Shown here piece after piece: positions 13,760 to 20,891 of a stretch of 34,038 bases of DNA. The stretch covers positions 1-34,038 of the forward strand of contig USIG01000002.1 of assembly GCA_900554685.1 (NCBI GenBank), in the 5' to 3' direction. The notes under the pieces were generated by a model. It ran no database searches. It saw only the letters and a program-made list of their open reading frames with translations, and had not been told where the DNA came from. Within the stretch, counting starts at the first letter, position 1. The number at the start of each line of letters is the position of its first letter. Made by a program: the position numbers and the translations under genes. Source of the stretch: an uncultured Cryptobacterium sp. (GTDB lineage Bacteria; Actinomycetota; Coriobacteriia; Coriobacteriales; Eggerthellaceae).

Positions 13760-15607
13760 CTATCTTCCCCGAGGATGCACCCACTCAAACCACGCATCGG
13801 CATCAGAGCGCGAAACATCAAGAAGCTTATGGCGCGTAAGACCCACGCCCGCCGCAGTGTCCACAAGAACCGTTGCTACCCGAGCATGACGCTGTAAGGG
13901 ATTGGTGCGAAGAGAGGCTGCCTGAATTTTGGTACGAGGAACAGTGACGGTATCTATTGAGAATCCTCCATTCACAATAGTAAAACCACTATGGTCCCAG
14001 CCAAACGCCGCTTTGCGATACCACAAAACTGCATTGATTGCCTCAAATGCTGCGATCACGACAACAAGTGCCCCTAAGACGCCTGAAGCAAGAACCATAC
14101 CTCCCTCTAAGCTCATTCCAGCAACTATTTCATCAGAAAGCGCTTCGGGAACCACTAATTCAACCACAAGCCAGGCGCACACGAGCAGTATCAGCAACCA
14201 AAAGCCTAATCCTTGCCAAATCACCCGTCTCGTAAGAGCACGACGAAGAGCACACGGAGCTACGGTTCGTGTCGCAAGGGGCAGCGATTGATATTCCGGC
14301 GTAAGACTAGAAATCACCTCGGGAACCCGAGAGAGTGGAAGAAATGGATGAACCACGAGCTTGTTTGGTGCCGAAGCACCTGATGAGTTCGACCCACTTT
14401 CTTCCTCTGTCGCACCTACACGACCATAGGCAACTGAACAGCACTTCAACAAGCGCTGGAAAAACGTCTGGTGTATGTGGATGGATTGAATCTTTTCTAC
14501 ATCCATACCACTAAACACATGGGTTATAAGCCCTCGTTCGACTTCTATTCGCTCCCCGCGCCTGCGGGAACGAAATCCCGCATAAGCCAAACAAGATGAC
14601 ACAACACTTATCAACCAAAAAACAAGAAGGATGCTCAAAACAAAAAGCAAAAGCATAACCCCAGCAGGACTTCCAACCAGATGCCAAGCGGTTGAATAAA
14701 CCGCCTCGCTGCTCGAAACGAGATGAGCATCGACAAGACCGCCCAAGAAGGTAGATACCGCCGAAATCACACCGAGCAACACAAACACAAACGAAGTCTT
14801 GCTCGAAAGCGCAGAAAGCACTAATTCCTTGTTCGAAAGACCGAATTCGCACGTGATCTTTCCGGTATCAACCTCCGCACCAGCAAAAATACCACGCATA
14901 TCATCCATGACCTGTGCGGGCATATCAAGAATATTGTCACCAGGAGTAGTTCCCTGCACAGCGCCGGGCATTACAGGCTGTACGGCTCCGGGCATTACAG
15001 GCATCGAAGGTGAGGTTACATGGGTTTGAGCGGATAGTGATTCCATACGCTTATCAGCCTCTTGAGGACTTAACCCCGACGCGATCAGATTTTTACGCAT
15101 AAACAATTCACGGCGAATACGCTCCGCTGCTGATTTTTCCACATAGGGAACGACAAGAGCCTTATTATCGACTCCACCTGCCGTATCGATTGTTACAGTA
15201 CAAACCCCCACAATACGCTGCAAAAGCGACATTTTTTCATTGACTGACTGAACACGCTGATAGGGTATATGGGTACGTTTTTTGCTGAAAATACCCGAAT
15301 AAAAACTAAATTCTGCACTACCGAATTCGTACCATTTATAGCGATACTCGAGAGCTGCCGCTCCAACTGCAAAACCGCCAATAACCAAAGTAAGCACTAT
15401 ACAAAAGGCAAACACAAGGAGAAATGCAAGGTTGTCAATTCCTAAAAGCTTTGCGACATAATCGGCTATCTCAGAAAGAATCGAAAGAGCCGAAAACAAC
15501 ACACCAGCAAAAACATAGGGAAGAGCACGAAGCGCACTGAGCCATATATAGCTATGATGCAAAGGTATGCGTCTTTCTTGGGAAGAGCTTGTTTGGTCGT
15601 TCATCAT
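13760..15607 (-). CDS. Large bPH2 (DUF304) domain membrane protein, YdbT-like
   Basis: At 615 residues this resembles YdbT of Bacillus. It has several pairs of membrane helices, each followed by a bacterial PH (bPH2) domain: YKWYEFGSAEFSFYSGIFSKKRTHIPYQRVQSV, then RRRGERIEVERGLITHVFSGMDVEKIQSIHI, then FGWDHSGFTIVNGGFSIDTVTVPRTKIQAASL. A linker near residues 200-225 has an octapeptide repeated twice (PVMPGAVQ), encoded by a 24-bp tandem duplication. The function of the family is poorly known; a link to resistance to membrane-active peptides has been suggested for YdbST. It overlaps the upstream partner by four bases (ATGA). The second ATG (15604) has the better spacing from GAGAGG, so the true start is either of two adjacent Met codons. 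Confidence 0.85.
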   Translation of the reverse strand: MMNDQTSSSQERRIPLHHSYIWLSALRALPYVFAGVLFSALSILSEIADYVAKLLGIDNLAFLLVFAFCIVLTLVIGGFAVGAAALEYRYKWYEFGSAEFSFYSGIFSKKRTHIPYQRVQSVNEKMSLLQRIVGVCTVTIDTAGGVDNKALVVPYVEKSAAERIRRELFMRKNLIASGLSPQEADKRMESLSAQTHVTSPSMPVMPGAVQPVMPGAVQGTTPGDNILDMPAQVMDDMRGIFAGAEVDTGKITCEFGLSNKELVLSALSSKTSFVFVLLGVISAVSTFLGGLVDAHLVSSSEAVYSTAWHLVGSPAGVMLLLFVLSILLVFWLISVVSSCLAYAGFRSRRRGERIEVERGLITHVFSGMDVEKIQSIHIHQTFFQRLLKCCSVAYGRVGATEEESGSNSSGASAPNKLVVHPFLPLSRVPEVISSLTPEYQSLPLATRTVAPCALRRALTRRVIWQGLGFWLLILLVCAWLVVELVVPEALSDEIVAGMSLEGGMVLASGVLGALVVVIAAFEAINAVLWYRKAAFGWDHSGFTIVNGGFSIDTVTVPRTKIQAASLRTNPLQRHARVATVLVDTAAGVGLTRHKLLDVSRSDADAWFEWVHPRGR

Positions 15608-16098
15608 ACGTCCTCTCGCGCAATGCGTGCCAATTCTGCTGCGCGATCGCGAACCTGATCCGCTTCATCTGCGTTGAGACCAGGAATCTCAAACGATGCT
15701 CCTGCGGTTGAAACCATAACCGATGCCAAACCAAAGGCTCGCAGAATAGGGCCTTGGCGCGTGTCGGTATTCTGAACACGGATGAACGGAACAACAACGT
15801 GTTTGCGCCAGATAATACCGTTTTCGATTTCCAAAAAATCAGGGAAAAGCTGGTAGCGCCAACGCGAATATCTAAAAGGAGTAATCGCGAAAAGGTCAAG
15901 AAGCAAACACACCACATATAACAAAACACAAATAAGGCAATAGGGACCAGACCAAAAATGCGTTGTCTCATCAGCAAGCCAGGCGATAACACCCACAAGA
16001 GCGACACACACAAAAATGATAGTTATCACAATGACATCACTGATGCGCCATACTGTTTTAATCCGTGGATCGAGCTTGAACTCAGGTCTTCCCCTCAT
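15604..16098 (-). CDS. Small bPH2 (DUF304) domain membrane protein, YdbS-like
   Basis: The 164-residue protein has two membrane helices (about 20-42 and 52-75) followed by one bPH2 domain: FRYSRWRYQLFPDFLEIENGIIWRKHVVVPFIRVQNTDTRQGPILRAFGLASVMVSTAGASFEIPGL. It ends with a helix found in the family. It precedes and overlaps the larger YdbT-like gene, the standard ydbS-ydbT order, so the two products probably act as one membrane complex. AAGGG lies six bases before the ATG. Confidence 0.87.
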   Translation of the reverse strand: MRGRPEFKLDPRIKTVWRISDVIVITIIFVCVALVGVIAWLADETTHFWSGPYCLICVLLYVVCLLLDLFAITPFRYSRWRYQLFPDFLEIENGIIWRKHVVVPFIRVQNTDTRQGPILRAFGLASVMVSTAGASFEIPGLNADEADQVRDRAAELARIAREDV

Positions 16099-16247
16099 AA
16101 ATATCCCTTACTTCCTCTGTATGCCAAAAAGCAGTATCAGTATCTCAAATAATTATTCTTTTACTCTGACAAATTACAATGTATCTCAACTCAGTAATTC
16201 AACAAATTAGCAACACCTGTCGTATTGGCATCTATGATAGCAGCTGC

Positions 16248-16256
16248 CCCCCCCCG
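16248..16256. repeat. Nine-cytosine homopolymer tract
   Basis: An uninterrupted run of nine C lies in the 217-bp gap between the LysR gene and the bPH2 operon, about 150 bp upstream of the YdbS-like start. No other homopolymer of this kind was noticed in the window. It lies in an otherwise AT-rich spacer. Confidence 0.9.
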
Positions 16257-16315
16257 CAAGGGTTTTAGTAAAAATTCTCGGAATCCCTTATGAATATCCC
16301 CTATAAAACTGCGCC

Positions 16316-17209
16316 TTAAGAGAGAAGCTCTTTGAGTATGCTTGCAAATTCTTTCACGAGCCAATTGGTTTTTGATTTAAGCCAGAATGCATAATAGGTG
16401 CGGGAAAGCTTGCCTTCGGCATTGGTCAGAGGGATGCGCTTTATCACACCCCCGTATTGTGCTTGTTCGCGGGTTTCTTCACCTATCTCTAAAGGAAGAA
16501 AACCCCGATTACCCGCCACCATCATGCGCGCTTCTTCGAGATTCTCAGCAAAAATAAAAGGACTCGGAAAATTCAGCACATTTTTGTAGTAATCACGCTC
16601 GATAGCGCGTTGTTGGGGTTTCGCGATCAGAATACAGGGAGTATCCCCAAGCTGAGAAACAGCCAAAGAATCGCGGTAGGACAGCTCGTTTGCGCCAGAA
16701 ACCTCAATGTAGGTATACCGCGTCATGAGATATTCATTGACAAATTCGTCGGACAATTCACGGCGACGATCATTAAAGGCAATATCTACTGCTCCAGAAA
16801 GCAGCATTTCATAAAGATCATCGTGACTGCCCGCCACGGCGCTTGTTTCAATGAAGGGATATTTCAACGTGAAGGCTGCAAGAGCCCCTTGAATTTCCCA
16901 ACCATCATAACGACTCAGATACCCAATTCGTAATTTGCGCTGTTCTTCACGAGAATGATGAGCAAGAGCTAGCTTCATTTGGTCGATACGCGTCCGTACA
17001 TCATGAGCTGCCGCAAGCACCTGTTCTCCCGCAGGAGTGAGCGTAAATAACTTCCCTTTACGTTCAAGTAGCGTGGTGCCTAATTCCTCTTCGAGAGCCT
17101 TTACCTGTTGAGAGATAGCAGACTGAGAAACAAAGCAATGCTTAGCTGCTTCAGTAAAGCTGCCACTCTCCACCACTGCGGAGAAATATTCTAATTGGCG
17201 CAACAACAT
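16316..17209 (-). CDS. LysR-family transcriptional regulator
   Basis: The 297-residue protein has the LysR winged helix-turn-helix at residues 1-60 (MLLRQLEYFSAVVESGSFTEAAKHCFVSQSAISQQVKALEEELGTTLLER) and a periplasmic-binding-like effector domain from about 90. AAGGGG lies five bases before the ATG. It is the last gene of a run SDR - aldo/keto reductase - LysR in one direction, 150 bp behind the reductase. It plausibly regulates both oxidoreductases and itself. A GATAAGC/GCTTATC inverted repeat lies just upstream. The effector is unknown. Confidence 0.95.
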   Translation of the reverse strand: MLLRQLEYFSAVVESGSFTEAAKHCFVSQSAISQQVKALEEELGTTLLERKGKLFTLTPAGEQVLAAAHDVRTRIDQMKLALAHHSREEQRKLRIGYLSRYDGWEIQGALAAFTLKYPFIETSAVAGSHDDLYEMLLSGAVDIAFNDRRRELSDEFVNEYLMTRYTYIEVSGANELSYRDSLAVSQLGDTPCILIAKPQQRAIERDYYKNVLNFPSPFIFAENLEEARMMVAGNRGFLPLEIGEETREQAQYGGVIKRIPLTNAEGKLSRTYYAFWLKSKTNWLVKEFASILKELLS

Positions 17210-17222
17210 AAAAGCCCCTTAC

Positions 17223-17253
17223 GATAAGCATTTCTAATTCATTATGGCTTATC
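17223..17253. promoter_or_regulatory. Inverted repeat upstream of the LysR gene
   Basis: GATAAGC (17223-17229) and GCTTATC (17247-17253) form a perfect 7-bp inverted repeat with a 17-base AT-rich spacer, ending close to the ribosome-binding site. Binding here would let the LysR protein control its own synthesis. This is an inference from position and symmetry. Confidence 0.4.
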
Positions 17254-17359
17254 TCAAGGAGCTTTATTATTTACTTTTATAGAAGATCGATTGTTCTCAG
17301 ATCATTTTCCGCAATGATCCACTACACCGTGTTCGCGTCGTTACGTTTGCTTGCCTGTG

Positions 17360-18361
17360 TTATTTCGCAACATGTCCACCAAAGACAGCCAGATCCATGC
17401 CATCAAGAGCAATGTCAATCTGTTTTACTTCTTCAGAAGAAAGCTGAACCGCTGCCGCAGCGAAGTTTTCGCGCAAACGCTTTGGCTTACGGCTACCAGG
17501 AATAGGTATGATCCAAGACTTTTTACGCAACATCCACGCAAGCGAAATCTGCGCTGGTGTTGCGTTCTTTTCTTGAGCGAATGTGCGAATCAGATCTAAT
17601 ACCGCTCGGTCTTTTTCGTATCCTTCTTTTGTATATTGGGGCATACCGTCGCGATAGTCCTGATCCCCTTCAAAGGATGTTTGAGGAGAATATGCGCCGG
17701 TAAGAAACCCATTGGCCATAGGCGAAAACGCCACAAGAGCAATGTTGAGTTCTTCAAGTACTGAGAACAAAGATTCGTGCCATCGAGCCAACATAGAGTA
17801 ACGATTCTGCACTGCTGCTACCGGGCATACCGCGTTAGCGCGACGCAGGTATTCTTCATTAGCCTCCGAAATACCCCAGGCGCGGATCTTACCCTCCTTG
17901 ATAAGGTCAGCCATAACCTGAGCCACCTCTTCAGGCTCAACCGCAGGATCGATGCGATGCTGATAGTACAGATCAATGTAGTCGCATCCTAAACGTTTTA
18001 AGCTGCCCTCGATAGAAGTGCGAATAGTTTCTGGACGGCTGTCCATACAAAGCGTCTTGTCGGAGTTATGCTGGACGCCAAATTTTGTAGCAATGACCAC
18101 TTTGTCACGTATCGGATGCAGTGCTCTGCCTACCGCATCTTCGTTATAAACAGTTTTACCTATAGCATCAGTGCCTATATAACATTCTGCGGTATCGAAG
18201 AAGGTATATCCCATCTCATACGCCTCGCGGATAACGCGCGCTGCCTCTTCTTGCGGTAGAGGATCACCCGATGCATGCGTAAGCCCCATACAGCCAAGGC
18301 CAAGAGGTGAAACTTTAATACCGCTTTGTCCCAGTACGCGTTTTTGCTCTGCGCCGTTCAC
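17360..18361 (-). CDS. Aldo/keto reductase
   Basis: The 333-residue NADPH-dependent oxidoreductase matches the AKR (yajO/general stress protein 69-like) family: LGLGCMGLTH near the start, FFDTAECYIG (catalytic Asp and Tyr), VVIATKFG (catalytic Lys), IDLYYQHRIDP (catalytic His), WGISEA, and AQISLAWML then IPIPGSRKPKRLREN (cofactor binding). All four catalytic residues are present. The start is GTG with AAGGA eight bases upstream. The SDR gene ends 43 bases upstream in the same direction, so the two are probably co-transcribed. The substrate cannot be told from sequence. Confidence 0.95.
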   Translation of the reverse strand: MNGAEQKRVLGQSGIKVSPLGLGCMGLTHASGDPLPQEEAARVIREAYEMGYTFFDTAECYIGTDAIGKTVYNEDAVGRALHPIRDKVVIATKFGVQHNSDKTLCMDSRPETIRTSIEGSLKRLGCDYIDLYYQHRIDPAVEPEEVAQVMADLIKEGKIRAWGISEANEEYLRRANAVCPVAAVQNRYSMLARWHESLFSVLEELNIALVAFSPMANGFLTGAYSPQTSFEGDQDYRDGMPQYTKEGYEKDRAVLDLIRTFAQEKNATPAQISLAWMLRKKSWIIPIPGSRKPKRLRENFAAAAVQLSSEEVKQIDIALDGMDLAVFGGHVAK

Positions 18362-18404
18362 TGTTGTGTTCCTTGTTCTCTCGTAATTCTTGTGATTCTT
18401 GCTT

Positions 18405-19253
18405 CTATTCTTGAGTTTCTGGCTTTAGAGGACCGTAGAAATAGCTTGCAGTTGCGCCCCCATCAACTAAGAAATCAGAGCCGGTAATAAAAGCGCCCTT
18501 GTCGCTCATCAAAAGTTCCGCAACATTTGCAACCTCATCTGCTGTACCAGGACGGCCAGCAGGACAATGAGCAAACATATTCTTGTAAAAATCGCCTCGG
18601 ATGCCATTAAATTCATCGATCGCCAGCGGAGTTACGATAATTCCTGGTGAAATCGAGTTAATACGAGCGCCCTTTTTGCCCCACTTCACACTTTCGGACA
18701 TAACACGCTTTTCATTGCATCGTTTTGCAAGCTGATAAGCATGCAGAGTGTCACGAATTGCTTCAGGCTGCAACAGAGGAAGCGAAAGAAGTTCTTCGGT
18801 GGGTGTGCAGGCAAGCTGCTCGTCCTGTTCGGGACTAAGCGCTGGCATACGGTGACCTGATTGGCTCGAAATCGTAACGCCAACCCCACCGGGAGCAATA
18901 ACTTTTCCTACCTCTTCAAGCAATACTGCGGTGCCATATAAATCAACATGCAAAATTGCTTCGATAGGCGCCTGGCTTGGAGAAACACCTGCGCCATTTA
19001 CCAGCATTGTAATCGTGCCAAACTCCTGGGCCTTTTTAATAAGCGCCTTGATAGATTCGCGATTTGAAAGATCCATCTCGAAAGGTACCACATCATAACC
19101 AGCGTTATTCATCGTCTCAGCAATAGCCTGAGCATTGTCTGGATTTTTATCCCCCATCACGATCTTCATGCCATACCCCATACGGCGGGCAATCGCCATA
19201 CTTATCTGACCAGCCCCAGTAACTATCATGACTTCATTTTTGCGAGCATCCAT
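18405..19253 (-). CDS. Short-chain dehydrogenase/reductase (SDR)
   Basis: The 282-residue protein is a classical SDR with some variation. The nucleotide-binding motif is TGAGQISMA rather than TGxxxGIG. Then come VNGAGVS (NAG-like), SSQSG (catalytic Ser) and AYQLAKRCNEKR (Tyr-x-x-x-Lys). RINSISPGIIVTPL and FITGSDFLVDGGATASYF follow. An insertion before the catalytic Tyr (about residues 140-165) probably covers the active site. AAAGGAG lies six bases before the ATG. It is the first gene of the SDR - aldo/keto reductase pair. The substrate is unknown. Confidence 0.94.
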   Translation of the reverse strand: MDARKNEVMIVTGAGQISMAIARRMGYGMKIVMGDKNPDNAQAIAETMNNAGYDVVPFEMDLSNRESIKALIKKAQEFGTITMLVNGAGVSPSQAPIEAILHVDLYGTAVLLEEVGKVIAPGGVGVTISSQSGHRMPALSPEQDEQLACTPTEELLSLPLLQPEAIRDTLHAYQLAKRCNEKRVMSESVKWGKKGARINSISPGIIVTPLAIDEFNGIRGDFYKNMFAHCPAGRPGTADEVANVAELLMSDKGAFITGSDFLVDGGATASYFYGPLKPETQE

Positions 19254-19326
19254 TTTACGTCTCCTTTATTGCAGAGTCTCGTTCACGAAATTCCAAGACG
19301 GACATATTGCCATCTGATTGGATAGG

Positions 19327-19361
19327 TGCCTGGTACACAATTGTCTGCTGGTAGACAGGCA
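19327..19361. promoter_or_regulatory. Nested inverted repeats upstream of the SDR gene
   Basis: TGCCTG (19327-19332) pairs with CAGGCA (19356-19361), and inside it TGTCT (19342-19346) pairs with AGACA (19353-19357). The element lies about 75-110 bases upstream of the SDR start in the 263-bp gap after hypD. It is a candidate operator, possibly for the LysR protein encoded downstream. No recognised promoter pair was confirmed. Confidence 0.35.
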
Positions 19362-19516
19362 TCTTTCTTTCAGGCAGCTATTGGCGAGCGCCTTTTTGCG
19401 TGCCTTACTTGATGTTTAAACCTCTTACAACAGGGAGTATATGATCAATTTTTCTTATTATTTATCGCTCTTAATTCTAGTGTTGATAAGTTTTTCTAAT
19501 AATAATCCATGAAGGC

Positions 19517-20602
19517 TTACAAATAGCGGAAATAGGCCGCGCAGGAACCTTCCGAAGAAACCATACAAGGACCGACAGGATTTTCAGGTGTGCAAACTCG
19601 GCGGAACAAAGGACATTCGTTAGGTGCCATAGCCCCACGCAGTACATCGCCACAACGACAACCTTTTGGTTCTTGCGTTGGCTCCACTTCCGGCTGAAAG
19701 CGTTTGAATGCATCAAACATGGCATATTTTGGCCTGATAGCATATCCCGATTGAGGGATAACGCCTAAGCCACGCCAAGTCGCATCGATCGTTTCAAATA
19801 CTTCATCGATAGCTGCCATTGCAACAGGATTGCCCTGCGCTTCAACGCCGCGCTTGTAGGCAATTTCAATTTCAGCACGACCTTCATGGAGTTGGCGCAT
19901 GATCATTGCAATGCCTTGCAGCACATCAACAGGCTCAAATCCAGTAATAACGCCTGGTACCCCATATTTTTCAGCCAAAAACTCATAGGGCTTCATTCCG
20001 ATAATAGTACTTACATGACCAGGCAGAATAAGAGCATCAACTTTCAGGTGAGGATCGGAAACGATAGCCTCAAGAGCATTGGGCATGTTTTTGTGCGCCA
20101 CAAAAACACTGAAGTTTTTCAAACCAAGCGCCTGGGCACGTTTGATAGCCATTGCCACTAAAGGTGTCGTGGTTTCAAAGCCAACACCAACAAAAACCAC
20201 TTCGCTTTCAGGATTTTCCTGTGCAATTTTAAGCGCATCAAGAGGGGAATAGACAATGTTGATATCGTGTCCTGCTGCCTGCTCTTTTAAAAGACTTGAT
20301 GTAGAGCCAGGAACACGGGTCATATCGCCAAACGTGGTTATCTTCACGCCTGGAATTCGCGCTAGAGCGATAACGGTATCAATATCTTTATTGGAAGTGA
20401 CGCATACAGGGCACCCCGGTCCTGAGGCAAGTCGAGTTCCTTCAGGCATCATAGAACGCAAGCCATTTCGGGCTATAGCTACCGTATGAGTACCACATAC
20501 TTCCATAAGGGTCGCCTGTTCAGGGGCCCATTTCTGAATAGAATGAATGAGACCCTTTGCAAGCTCAGGGTCTTTAAATACAGATAAATCCATAACGGTC
20601 AC
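19517..20602 (-). CDS. hypD: [NiFe]-hydrogenase maturation protein HypD
   Basis: HypD is the iron-sulfur scaffold on which the Fe(CN)2CO group of [NiFe] hydrogenases is assembled, together with HypC. The 361-residue protein has MEVCGTHT (Cys for iron), GPGCPVC, TTFGDMTRVPGS and VGVGFETTTP. The C-terminal cluster-binding cysteines (GCRCGDVLRG, CPLF, GPCMVSSEGSCAAYFRY) are complete. GTG at 20602 (GGAG eight bases upstream) and ATG at 20593 (AGGTGA before it) are both possible starts. It follows hypC by about 43 bases and ends the pgi-hypF-hypC-hypD run. Confidence 0.96.
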   Translation of the reverse strand: MTVMDLSVFKDPELAKGLIHSIQKWAPEQATLMEVCGTHTVAIARNGLRSMMPEGTRLASGPGCPVCVTSNKDIDTVIALARIPGVKITTFGDMTRVPGSTSSLLKEQAAGHDINIVYSPLDALKIAQENPESEVVFVGVGFETTTPLVAMAIKRAQALGLKNFSVFVAHKNMPNALEAIVSDPHLKVDALILPGHVSTIIGMKPYEFLAEKYGVPGVITGFEPVDVLQGIAMIMRQLHEGRAEIEIAYKRGVEAQGNPVAMAAIDEVFETIDATWRGLGVIPQSGYAIRPKYAMFDAFKRFQPEVEPTQEPKGCRCGDVLRGAMAPNECPLFRRVCTPENPVGPCMVSSEGSCAAYFRYL

Positions 20603-20645
20603 CTTTTATGCTCCAGCACCACAGTACTGTCTTAGAGACAAGTAC

Positions 20646-20885
20646 TTATGACGCCGCCTCAAGATCAGCTAATTCGGGAAATTCCTTTATGAGGTCTAAG
20701 GTTTCTTGCGCTGCCTCTTCACTTACTACTTCAATAGCAAATCCAGCATGAATAAGCACATAACTGCCCACCTCAGCACTGGGGGTTAAGTCAAGCGCGA
20801 CTTCACGAGTAACACCTAAAATATCGACAGTCGCAAGGTTGTTTTCATTAATAGATTTAACTTGTGCGGGAATAGCCAAGCACAT
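20646..20885 (-). CDS. hypC: Hydrogenase maturation chaperone HypC
   Basis: The 79-residue protein starts with MCLAIPAQV, in which Cys2 is the essential iron-ligand-binding residue. It continues with the small beta-barrel typical of HypC/HybG (VDILGVTREVALDLTP, GSYVLIHAGFAIEVV). HypC delivers the iron group from HypD to the hydrogenase large subunit. Its ribosome-binding site AAGGAG is formed by the last codons of hypF (AAG GAG TGA), so translation is coupled. The gap to hypF is only six bases. Confidence 0.96.
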   Translation of the reverse strand: MCLAIPAQVKSINENNLATVDILGVTREVALDLTPSAEVGSYVLIHAGFAIEVVSEEAAQETLDLIKEFPELADLEAAS

Positions 20886-20891
20886 TTCACA

